From contig NZ_CP107976.1 of assembly GCF_036099295.1 (NCBI RefSeq), positions 2,108,001 through 2,172,000 of the forward strand: DNA of 64,000 nt, written 5' to 3'. Position 1 is the first letter of the stretch. Each line of letters begins with the position of its first letter. The position numbers and the translations under genes were made by a program. This DNA is from Streptomyces sp. NBC_00358. GTDB lineage: Bacteria; Actinomycetota; Actinomycetes; Streptomycetales; Streptomycetaceae. The notes under the pieces are model-generated. The model was not told where the DNA came from and ran no database searches. It was given only the letters and a program-made list of their open reading frames with translations. Of the stretch, positions 17,222 through 24,883 are shown piece by piece.

Positions 17222-17236
17222 GGAACATGGTCATCG
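17212..17236. promoter_or_regulatory. Perfect 11-bp inverted repeat over the DUF5107 start codon
   Basis: Arms CGATGACCATG and CATGGTCATCG are separated by GAA, a 25-bp dyad covering the ATG at 17221. The size and symmetry fit the operator of a dimeric repressor such as a LacI or GntR member. The same symmetry could instead make an RNA hairpin that hides the start. Confidence 0.6.
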
Positions 17237-17361
17237 GCCTGCTGACCAGGGTATCCGCTCGTCGGAATCAGGTCAGGATTGCGCAAAGGCGCCGACGGCC
17301 GGGTGCCCGCGGAGCGCTCCTGCCCCAGCGGCGCTCACCCGCACCCGCCCGCGGGCGGCCG

Positions 17362-17910
17362 TCAGCCGCGTTCGGTCATCTCGGCCGTGATCGCCCACCG
17401 TTCGTGGTCCCGCCAGGCACCGTCGATGTGGATGAAGGCCGGCGAGAATCCTTCGAGCCGGAAGCCGCAACGCCGGGCGAGCGCGATCGAGGCGGCGTTG
17501 CCGGGCTGGGCGTTGATCTCCAGCCGGTGCAGGCCCATCTCGCCGAAGGCGTACCGCACGACGCGGCCGAGTCCCTCGGCCATCAGTCCGCGCCCAGCGG
17601 CGTGCGCGAAGGCGCCGTAGCCGAGGGCACCGCACAGGAACCCGCCCTCGACGATGTTGTTGATGTTGATGAAGCCGGCGATCCCTCCGCCGTCCCGCTC
17701 GCAGACGAGGAACCCGGCCTTGGTCCGGTCCTCGATGAGCCGCCCCGCGTAGACGGCGTAGGCGTCGACATCGGCGGGCGGGAAGAGCCACGGGTGGTGG
17801 AGACGCCTGCTCTCCCTGGCCCGGGCGGTGAACTCCGCACCGTCCTCCAGGGTGAAGTGCCGTATGCCCACGCGGGGGCCTTCGGCGAGGTAACCGGCGT
17901 TCTCAGACAT
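17362..17910 (-). CDS. GNAT-family N-acetyltransferase (RimJ/RimL type)
   Basis: A 182-residue acetyltransferase. The acetyl-CoA loop is present as AAGRGLMAEGLGRVVRYAF, followed by LHRLEINAQPGNAASIALARRCGF, the signature of RimJ/RimL-type ribosomal protein or amino-acid acetyltransferases. The first strand region is IRHFTLEDGAEF. The acceptor is unknown. The gene is preceded at 17936 by a LapA-like gene on the same strand with a 25-bp gap, so the two may be co-transcribed. Confidence 0.9.
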   Translation of the reverse strand: MSENAGYLAEGPRVGIRHFTLEDGAEFTARARESRRLHHPWLFPPADVDAYAVYAGRLIEDRTKAGFLVCERDGGGIAGFININNIVEGGFLCGALGYGAFAHAAGRGLMAEGLGRVVRYAFGEMGLHRLEINAQPGNAASIALARRCGFRLEGFSPAFIHIDGAWRDHERWAITAEMTERG

Positions 17911-17935
17911 CCCGTCACCCTACGCGAGCGCTCGT

Positions 17936-18187
17936 TCAGCGCCTGCGCCCCATGGCGTACGCACCGCACACCGCGCCGATCAGCCCGGTGGCGAGCAGCG
18001 CCACCCAGAGCGGCATGGTCACCTCGGGGATGAGCAGCCGGATCCTGGTGCTGCGGGTGTTCTCGAAGATGAAGATCAGGCCGAGGGCGGCCAGCACCAG
18101 GACGGCGATCCTGGCGGGCGTCATCGGCCCTTCGCGGGTGCCCTTGCCGCCGCTCGGGTCGGCGCTCTTGGAGGTCTTCCGGCTCAT
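17936..18187 (-). CDS. LapA-domain small membrane protein
   Basis: An 83-residue protein with a polar basic N-terminus (1-22) and two membrane helices (about 24-42 and 55-78). The linking segment FIFENTRSTRIRLLIPEVTMPL is the LapA/DUF1049 signature (ENT, then a short strand). A C-terminal GRRR follows. In Gram-negatives LapA helps lipopolysaccharide assembly; in actinobacteria the role is unknown. Confidence 0.85.
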   Translation of the reverse strand: MSRKTSKSADPSGGKGTREGPMTPARIAVLVLAALGLIFIFENTRSTRIRLLIPEVTMPLWVALLATGLIGAVCGAYAMGRRR

Positions 18188-18611
18188 GCGCCCAGCATGA
18201 TCCAGAAGCCACCGCCACGCGCGCCGAAAGCACCCTCCGGGTGACCGGGACGCCCCCGATCACCGGAGACCGGGTACCCCTGCGACGGTCGGCACCGGGG
18301 CGCCGGGTGACCGGGACACCGGGCGCCGGCACCGCGGGATGCCGGGTGACCGGGACGCCGGGTGACCGGGATGCCTGCCGACCGGAACGCCCGGTGACCG
18401 GAACGCCAGGTGACCCGTACGCCAGGACGCTGGGGACACCGGCGACCGCGGACGCCAGGTGACCCGTACGCCAGGAAGCTGGGGACACCGGGGACCGCGG
18501 ACGCCGGGGCACCGCGCGGACGCCAAGGATGCCGGACACCGGAGACGCCGGGGACCCAGGTCACCGGCCCGGCGGAGCCGTCGTGCCCCTCGTCCGGGCG
18601 GGACCAAGGCG
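18188..18611. repeat. Intergenic repeat field with GGTGACCGGRACGCC units
   Basis: This 424-bp gap has no credible gene. From about 18238 to 18600 it is built of degenerate GGTGACCGG(G/A)ACGCC units. It contains one well-formed duplication of a 49-bp unit at 18404-18452 and 18453-18501, differing at about three positions. ORFs exist in several frames because of the composition, but none has a start site or a recognisable product. It lies between the LapA-like gene and the end of the peptidase operon and may include the LapA promoter at its left end. Confidence 0.85.
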
Positions 18612-19559
18612 TCAGAGCAGCGCGGGCTCGTCCAGAGTCAGTGTCCCCGCCTCCGCGTCGAGTTCGGCCAGGAGGCCGAACGGCATCGTCAGCGCCCCCT
18701 CGGCGTGCCCGAACCCGAAGTGCTCGACGACCGGAACGCCGAGCCCGCCGAGCCGGTCGGCGAACACCGCCCGCAGTCCGTCGTACGGTCCGCAGTCCAC
18801 CCAGGAGCCGAGCGCGACCCCGGCCACCCCGTCGAGCCAGCCCGCGCGCAGCAGTTGCGTCAGAATGCGGTCCAGCCGGTAGGCCTCCTCGCCGATGTCC
18901 TCGATCAGGAGCAGCCCGCCCCGGGCGGAGACACGGGCGTGCGGTGTGCCGAGTTCAGCGGCCAGCAGACTCGCGCAGCCGCCGAGCGTGACCCCGCGGG
19001 CTCGGCCGGGCACCAGCGCGACGGCCTCCGGGGAGGCGATGGTCCGCACCGACTCGGGTTCGAAGAGGGTGGCCCGCAGATGCTCCTGCGACCGGGTGTT
19101 CTTCAGGAAGTCGACGGCGGCGACCATCGGCCCGTGCAGGGTCGCGAGCCCCACCCGCGTGGCGAACGCCTCGTGCAGTGCCGTGATGTCGCTGAACCCG
19201 AGGAAGACCTTGGGGCCTGCGGCCCGGATGGCGTCCCAGTCGACCAGGTCGATCATGCGCTGGGCGCCGTAGCCCCCGCGGGCGCACAGCACGGCGGCCA
19301 CGTCCGGGTCGCACCAGGCGGCCTGGAAGTCCGCGGCCCGGTCCGCGTCCGTCCCGGCCAGGTAGCCGAACTCGGCGTGCCGGTCCAGGACATGAGGGGC
19401 CACGACCGGGTCGAGGTCCCAGCCGCGGAGGATGTCGAGACCGGCTCCGAGCCGCTCCTCGCGGATGGGCCCGCTGGTCGCGACCACCGCGACTTTGGCC
19501 CCGGCGGCGAGCCGCCGCGGCCGGGTCAGGGCGGTCATCGGTGCGGTCGTACGGGTCAC
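18612..19559 (-). CDS. LD-carboxypeptidase, peptidase family S66
   Basis: A 315-residue serine peptidase of the MccF/LdcA type, which removes the terminal D-Ala from L,D-linked muropeptides or acts on L-amino-acid amides such as microcin C. The nucleophile is in GFSDITAL near residue 122, after CARGGYGAQRMID. The catalytic Glu and His are in LLIEDIGEEAYRLD and EHFGFGHAEGALTMPFG. There is no signal peptide, so it is cytoplasmic and suits murein-peptide recycling or detoxification. It is the last gene of a left-facing peptidase group, 100 bp after the S9 gene. An internal Met at residue 8 is an alternative start. Confidence 0.92.
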   Translation of the reverse strand: MTRTTAPMTALTRPRRLAAGAKVAVVATSGPIREERLGAGLDILRGWDLDPVVAPHVLDRHAEFGYLAGTDADRAADFQAAWCDPDVAAVLCARGGYGAQRMIDLVDWDAIRAAGPKVFLGFSDITALHEAFATRVGLATLHGPMVAAVDFLKNTRSQEHLRATLFEPESVRTIASPEAVALVPGRARGVTLGGCASLLAAELGTPHARVSARGGLLLIEDIGEEAYRLDRILTQLLRAGWLDGVAGVALGSWVDCGPYDGLRAVFADRLGGLGVPVVEHFGFGHAEGALTMPFGLLAELDAEAGTLTLDEPALL

Positions 19560-19659
19560 GCGTGCTGCTCCGGTTCGTCGTGGTCCAAGCGGTCGAGGTC
19601 GCCTCGCGCCGGTCCCGGTGAAGGTTCTCGCCCGGCCCGCTCCCCGCTGTCCGGCGGGC

Positions 19660-21630
19660 TCACCCGGACAGCTCCAGGGTGGGGATGCCGGGCGGGTTCA
19701 GGCCGAAGACCTGGGCGTACAGGGAGAGTTCGGACTCCAGGGCACGCACCATCGTCTCGGCGCGCCGGAACCCGTGCCCCTCGCCCTCGAAGGCGATGTA
19801 GGCGTGCGGGACACGTCTGCCCTGTTCCTCGACACTGGCCAGGAAGCGCTCGCTCTGCGAGGGCGGGCAGATGACGTCGTCGAGTCCCTGGAGCAGCAGG
19901 AAGGGGGCGGTGATCCGGTCTGCGTGGGCGGAGGGCGAGCGCTCCGCGTACCGGGCCGGCACCTCGGCGATCGGACCGACCAGCGACTCCAGGTACTGCG
20001 ACTCGAAGTCGTGGGTCTCGCCCGAGGCCCATTCGCCGAGGTCGATGACGGGATAGAGGATCGTCCCGCAGGCGTAGACGTCGGTGGTGGCCAGCGAGGC
20101 GGCGGTGGTCCAGCCGCCCGCGCTGCCGCCGCGGATCGCGAGCCGGCTCCGGTCGGCGGTGCCCTCTTCGGCGAGTGCCAGCGCGACGGCCGCGCAGTCC
20201 TCGACGTCGACGACCCCCCACTGTTCGCGCAGCCGGTTGCGGTACTCCCGTCCGTAGCCGGTCGATCCGCCGTAGTTGACCACGGCCACGCCGATCCCGC
20301 GGGAGGTGAAGTAGGCGATCTCCAGGTCGAGGACGAGCGGCGACCGACTGGTGGGGCCGCCGTGGGCCCATACGACGTACGGCGGGAGTTCGCCGCCGCC
20401 GGCGACGTGGTCGGGGTGGTGCGGCGGGTAGATGTGCGCGTGGATCTCGCGTCCGGCGGGACCGGTGACGGCACGGATCTGGGGCTCCGGGTAGTACGCG
20501 GGGTCGACCGGGTCGTCGTGCGCGGCGCCGATCACCCGGGCCCGCCCGGTGCTGGCGTCCAGTTCGACGACCTCGTGGGCGCTGCGCGGGCTGGCTCCGA
20601 CGCCCACGATCCTGCTGCCGTGCACGGCGAGTGTCGGGGCGAACTCCGTCCAGGGCCCGGCCGCGTCGACGAGCTCGCCGGTCTCCGGGTCGAGTATCCC
20701 GAGCGCGGTGGCGCCGCGTCCGTGGACGACGGCGATCAGCCCGGTGTCCAGGGGCGCGAACCAGCGTTGTCCGACCTTCCAGAGGGGGCCGCCGAACTCC
20801 TCCTCGCGCGGGCAGACGGCGACCGCCTCGCCGTCCGCGCCGAGACGGTGGAGGTTCCACCAGCCGGTGCGGTCGCTGACAAGGAGCAGGGTGCCGTCGG
20901 CCGCCCAGTCGGCCTGGGCGACGGACTCCTCCGGTCCTCCCGCGACGGTCCTCGGGGCGGACAGCGTGCCGTCCTCGGTGACGTCCGCGAGGATCACCTC
21001 GGTGCCGTCCCACGGCATCCGCGGATGGTCCCAGGCGAGCCAGGCCGCGTGCCGGCCGTCGGGAGAGAGGCGGGGCCCGGTGACGAACCGGTGCCGCCCG
21101 TCGGACAGTTCCCGCACGGCGTCCCGGTCCTCGGCCGCCGATCCGTCCAGTGGCACCGCGACGACGGCCCGGCGCAGGTCGGTGGGTCCGTCTCCGGTGA
21201 ACTCCTCCAGGACGCACCACACCTCGCCCCGCTCCACCCGCACCTGGGGGTCCACCCAGCGCAGTCCGCCTCCGACCGGCGAGAGCGGGGTCAGCGGGCG
21301 CGGTTCACCGCCGTCCCAGCGGTAGAGACGCTGGTCGGCGAAGTCGACGAAGACGACGAGCGGACCTTCGGGGCGCATGACTCCCGCCCAGGGGGTGCCG
21401 CCGTACTCGATGACGCGACTGCGCACGTTCCAGGGGGCCGGGAGCACCTGCTCCTCGGTGCCGTCCGCCCGTCGGCGGACCAGCGTCCGCCGCCCGCCCT
21501 CGGCCGGCCGGGGCTCGGTCCACCACGCCTCGTCGCCGACGAAGGCGACGGACTCGGGATGTCCGTCGTGCGCGGCGGCGAGCGTGGCGTCGATCGGCGA
21601 GGGCCATGAACCGTATGGCGTGGTCTGCAT
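19660..21630 (-). CDS. S9 family peptidase (prolyl oligopeptidase fold)
   Basis: A 656-residue protein. An N-terminal beta-propeller of WD40/TolB-like repeats (about 1-390) gates a C-terminal alpha/beta hydrolase (about 400-656). The nucleophile elbow is IRGGSAGGWTT near residue 495, the catalytic Asp is in LLQGLDDVICPP and the His is in FEGEGHGFRR. This resembles acylaminoacyl-peptidase or dipeptidyl-peptidase members that cleave short peptides. There is no signal peptide. The start at 21630 follows GGGGGA, and only 9 bp separate it from the M20 gene stop, so co-transcription is very likely. Confidence 0.93.
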   Translation of the reverse strand: MQTTPYGSWPSPIDATLAAAHDGHPESVAFVGDEAWWTEPRPAEGGRRTLVRRRADGTEEQVLPAPWNVRSRVIEYGGTPWAGVMRPEGPLVVFVDFADQRLYRWDGGEPRPLTPLSPVGGGLRWVDPQVRVERGEVWCVLEEFTGDGPTDLRRAVVAVPLDGSAAEDRDAVRELSDGRHRFVTGPRLSPDGRHAAWLAWDHPRMPWDGTEVILADVTEDGTLSAPRTVAGGPEESVAQADWAADGTLLLVSDRTGWWNLHRLGADGEAVAVCPREEEFGGPLWKVGQRWFAPLDTGLIAVVHGRGATALGILDPETGELVDAAGPWTEFAPTLAVHGSRIVGVGASPRSAHEVVELDASTGRARVIGAAHDDPVDPAYYPEPQIRAVTGPAGREIHAHIYPPHHPDHVAGGGELPPYVVWAHGGPTSRSPLVLDLEIAYFTSRGIGVAVVNYGGSTGYGREYRNRLREQWGVVDVEDCAAVALALAEEGTADRSRLAIRGGSAGGWTTAASLATTDVYACGTILYPVIDLGEWASGETHDFESQYLESLVGPIAEVPARYAERSPSAHADRITAPFLLLQGLDDVICPPSQSERFLASVEEQGRRVPHAYIAFEGEGHGFRRAETMVRALESELSLYAQVFGLNPPGIPTLELSG

Positions 21631-21639
21631 CCCGTCCCC

Positions 21640-22944
21640 CTAGGCCGTGCGCAGAAAGCGGTCGAGAACGCGGACGCCGAAGTGGAGCGCCTCCACCGGG
21701 ACACGCTCGTCGACTCCGTGGAACAGTGCCTGGTAGTCGAAGCCCTCCGGGAGCTTCAGCGGCGCGAAGCCGTATCCGGTGATCCCGAGGCGCGAGAACT
21801 GCTTGGCGTCCGTACCGCCCGACATGCAGTACGGCACGACATGGCCCTCGGGTGCGAACTCCTCGACGGCGGCGCGCATCCTCGCGTACGTCGGCGAGTC
21901 CAGCGGCGCCTGGAGCGCCACCTCGTGGTGGTGGAACTCCCACTCCACGTCGGGCCCGGTGAGCCGGTCCAGGGTGGTGCGGAACTCGTCCTCGCCGCCG
22001 GGCAGATATCTGCCGTCCACATAGGCGACGGCCTCTCCCGGAATCACGTTGATCTTGTAACCGGCGCTCAGCATCGTCGGGTTGGCGCTGTTGCGGACGG
22101 TCGGCTCGACGAGCGCGGCGGCCGGGCCGAGCTTTCGCAGCAGGGTGTCCACGTCGTCCAGGTCGCCGTCCACGCCGTACAGGGCGGCGAGTTCGGTGAG
22201 GGCGGCCCGCACGGTCGGGGTGATGCGCAGCGGCCACTCGTGGGCGCCGATGCGGGTGACCGCGGCGGCGAGGCGGGTCACCGCGTTGCTCCGGTTCACC
22301 TTGGAGCCGTGGCCCGCCCGTCCCCGCGCGGTGAGTTTGACCCAGCCGGTGCCGCGCTCGCCCGCCGCGATGGGGTACAGCTGCCGGCCGCCGCCGTCGT
22401 GGAAGGTGAAGGCGCCCGACTCGCTGATGCCCTCGGTGCAGCCCTCGAAGAGTCCGGAGTGCTTGTCGGCGAGGAAGCCCGAGCCGTCCTCGGCGCTCGC
22501 CTCCTCGTCGGCGGTGAAGGCGATGACCAGGTCGCGCCGGGGCCGTACGCCCTCGCGGGCCCAGGCCCGGACGACGGCGAGGATCATCGCGTCCATGTTC
22601 TTCATGTCGACCGCGCCGCGTCCCCAGACGACGCCGTCGCGAACCTCCCCGGAGAACGGGTGGACGCTCCAGTCCCCGGCCTCGGCGGGCACCACGTCCA
22701 GATGACCGTGGACGAGCAGCGCGTCGGCGGACGGGTCGGTGCCCTCCAGCCGGGCGACGACGTTCGTACGCCCCTGGGTGCGCTCCAGCAGTGCGGGTTC
22801 GAGGCCCGCCTCGGCCAGCCGCGCGGCGGCGTACTCGGCGGCCGGGCGCTCCCGGCAGTCCCCGCCGCCCCGGTTGGTCGTGTCGATCCGGATGAGGTCG
22901 GAGGTGAACCGGACGACCTCGTCGAGTGCCCGTTCGTCAGCCAT
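21640..22944 (-). CDS. M20 family metallopeptidase
   Basis: A 434-residue zinc amino- or carboxypeptidase-type enzyme. Metal ligands and catalytic residues appear in LLVHGHLDVVPAE, GRGAVDMKNMD and FTADEEASAEDGSG, with a final His in ALFHGVDERVP. The dimerisation domain lies at about 190-310. M20 members cleave dipeptides or remove N-acyl groups, and the exact substrate is not evident. ATG 22944 has a GGAG site and overlaps the end of the M55 gene by eight bases, so translation is coupled. Confidence 0.93.
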   Translation of the reverse strand: MADERALDEVVRFTSDLIRIDTTNRGGGDCRERPAAEYAAARLAEAGLEPALLERTQGRTNVVARLEGTDPSADALLVHGHLDVVPAEAGDWSVHPFSGEVRDGVVWGRGAVDMKNMDAMILAVVRAWAREGVRPRRDLVIAFTADEEASAEDGSGFLADKHSGLFEGCTEGISESGAFTFHDGGGRQLYPIAAGERGTGWVKLTARGRAGHGSKVNRSNAVTRLAAAVTRIGAHEWPLRITPTVRAALTELAALYGVDGDLDDVDTLLRKLGPAAALVEPTVRNSANPTMLSAGYKINVIPGEAVAYVDGRYLPGGEDEFRTTLDRLTGPDVEWEFHHHEVALQAPLDSPTYARMRAAVEEFAPEGHVVPYCMSGGTDAKQFSRLGITGYGFAPLKLPEGFDYQALFHGVDERVPVEALHFGVRVLDRFLRTA

Positions 22945-23770
22945 ACTGCTCCTCCACCGCGGCCGAGACGATCGTGGTGACCGCCTTGAAGGTCCGGATC
23001 CCCTCGTACATCGTGTCGCTGGTGTACGCGATCTTCCGCTCGCCGGTCCTGCCGACACCGGGGACGACGGTGGCGGCCATGGCCAGGTGCTCGGCGTCGA
23101 ACTCCAGGGCGATGGTGAACGGGCCGCCGGCGACCGGCTCGTGCCGCACCGCCAGCGCCGCAGCCTCCTTGGCCGCGGCCCGGATGTCCGCGGCGGTCCT
23201 GGCCGGGGTGCGGCACACGGCCGCGTACCGCGAGACATGGTCCTTCACGGCGACCTTCAGCGCCTCGGGCGCGTACCCCAGGGCGTCCTCGCAGGCCAGG
23301 TCGTCGCCGGTGACCAGCACGACCGGCACGCCGTACTCGGCGACGACATGGGCGTTGAGCAGCCCTTCGCTGGCCCGTGTGTCGTTGATCCACACGCCCG
23401 TGATGGAGTTCGCCAGATAGGTGTGCGCGAGCACTCCTTCCATGCCCGCACCCGCGTGGTAGCCGACGAACGCGATACCGTCCACGTCTCCGTGCTGCAC
23501 GCCCTCGACCATGGACAGCGACTTGTGCCGCCCGGTGAGCATCTCCGCTCTCTCGTCGAGCCGTTCCAGCAGCAGGTTCCGCATGGTCCAGTGGGCCTCG
23601 TTGATCAGCACCTCGTCGGCGCCGCCGTCGAAGAAGCCGAGCACCGCGGCGTTCACGTCGGAGGTGAACAGCGCGCGGCACCGCTCCCACTGCGGAGTCC
23701 CCGGCAGCACGTCGGCCGGCCAGGTCACACCCGTGGCGCCTTCCATGTCGGCGCTGATGAGGATCTTCAT
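22937..23770 (-). CDS. M55 family D-aminopeptidase (DppA-like)
   Basis: A 277-residue protein of the DppA family, zinc D-aminopeptidases that release D-Ala from short peptides. The hallmark SADMEGATGVT is at residues 6-16, INEAHWTMRN is near residue 55, and GYHAGAGMEGVLAHT near residue 105 supplies further ligands. The second-sphere residues in VLVTGDDLACEDA are also present. It opens the four-peptidase operon. A D-amino-acid-specific peptidase with an L,D-carboxypeptidase at the other end points to use of cell-wall peptides, an inference from family roles. Confidence 0.92.
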   Translation of the reverse strand: MKILISADMEGATGVTWPADVLPGTPQWERCRALFTSDVNAAVLGFFDGGADEVLINEAHWTMRNLLLERLDERAEMLTGRHKSLSMVEGVQHGDVDGIAFVGYHAGAGMEGVLAHTYLANSITGVWINDTRASEGLLNAHVVAEYGVPVVLVTGDDLACEDALGYAPEALKVAVKDHVSRYAAVCRTPARTAADIRAAAKEAAALAVRHEPVAGGPFTIALEFDAEHLAMAATVVPGVGRTGERKIAYTSDTMYEGIRTFKAVTTIVSAAVEEQYG

Positions 23771-23845
23771 GCCCGAAACCGTACGCGCTTCGGCCTGGAC
23801 CCGGCAGAGCCTGTGGACAACTCTTACCGGTCCAGACCACTGATG

Positions 23846-24571
23846 TCACCCGGAGCGCCCCGCCACCAGCCACCTCGACGGAAGTTCGACGCGGTCGCCG
23901 TCGGGCGTGTGCTCGGTCGTGACGAGCGGGAGCTCGCCGCTCGCGAGGACCACGAGGCCCGCCCGGCGCAGGTACTCGGGGACCGCCGCGTCCGCGACCT
24001 CGCCCGGGGCGAGGCCGTGCCGGAACACCGGGGCCAGCTTGGCCGGAGGGCCCTGCGGACTTCGGGCCATCTCCCGTAGGAGCGGGCCGGCGGCCTCGGC
24101 GAGCTCGACCAGGAAGACCCGGCCCCGCTCCCCCACCAGCGTGGCCAGGCCGTCCACCAGCGGCTGCCGGTCGTCCGGCTCGGACTGGTGGAGCACGCCC
24201 CGCATATAGACGTTGGCGTCGCCGAGCTCCTCGTGCAGCGCCTCGGCCTCGGTCCTGTCCGCCGCGTCGAGCAGCCGGTAGCCGGCCCGGCCCGCCGGGT
24301 CGGCGGTGCGGGCACGGTCGAGCGCGGCGGGCGCGAGGTCGGTACCGACGACCCGCGGGAACCGGTCGGCGAGGAAGCGGGTCTGGGTGCCGTTGCCGCA
24401 GCCGAGGTCCACCAGGGGCAGGTGCCGGACCGCGACATGCGGCTCGAAGAGAGCGAGATGGACCTCGGAGGTGAGCGCGGGCTCGGCGTCCCAGAGGACC
24501 CCGCCCTGCTCGCCGGGGGCCTCGCGCCAGAAGCCCTCCCAGGCCCCTCTGTACCGACTGCTCACGCTCAT
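23846..24571 (-). CDS. Class I SAM-dependent methyltransferase
   Basis: A 241-residue methyltransferase with motif I LVDLGCGNGTQTRFLA near residue 55 and VVGTDLAPAALDRAR after it. The motif IV region is ANVYMRGVLHQSEPDD. The C-terminal part resembles the small-molecule type with an EYLRRAGL helix. No substrate can be named. It lies 75 bp upstream of the M55 gene on the same strand. It may share the peptidase operon's promoter or have its own in the repeat-bearing gap. Confidence 0.88.
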   Translation of the reverse strand: MSVSSRYRGAWEGFWREAPGEQGGVLWDAEPALTSEVHLALFEPHVAVRHLPLVDLGCGNGTQTRFLADRFPRVVGTDLAPAALDRARTADPAGRAGYRLLDAADRTEAEALHEELGDANVYMRGVLHQSEPDDRQPLVDGLATLVGERGRVFLVELAEAAGPLLREMARSPQGPPAKLAPVFRHGLAPGEVADAAVPEYLRRAGLVVLASGELPLVTTEHTPDGDRVELPSRWLVAGRSG

Positions 24572-24883
24572 GCCAGCTCCCCGGGTCGCGACCGCGCCCG
24601 CCGGGACCTGGCGGGCTCGCCCGGTCTACCGCGCCCGGCGTGCCGCGACAAGCCGACGGCGCATTCCTTCACCGCGCATTCGAACCTCGTACGCCCCCGC
24701 GCGCCCCGCCCGCCCCGCCGCCGTGCGGCCGTCACGGGCACGCGTCGACGGGGCGGGGCGGCGGCAGCGGCAGCGGCAGCGGCAGCGGCAGCGGCAGCGG
24801 CAGCGGGATCGTGTCGCCGGATCACGTCGGCGGCGCGGGAGCGAACTCGGTGCCGTCGGATCACGCCGGCGGGCGCGGGCGAA
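24572..24883. other. Intergenic region carrying a hexanucleotide microsatellite
   Basis: This 312-bp gap lies between the methyltransferase start and the end of the SpoIIE-type gene. It holds the (GGCAGC)7 tract at 24763-24804 and two similar segments with GTCGGATCACG-type sequence at about 24813-24870. No credible gene, RNA gene or clear terminator was found. Confidence 0.6.
24763..24804. repeat. (GGCAGC)7 microsatellite
   Basis: Seven perfect hexanucleotide units, 42 bp. The count should vary between strains by slippage. It is not inside a gene: poly-Gly/Ser and poly-Ala readings exist in open frames, but no start site supports them. Confidence 0.95.

Noticed and set aside
18235..18600. 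CRISPR array
   Set aside because: The units are short, degenerate and contiguous without unique spacers, and no cas gene is present.
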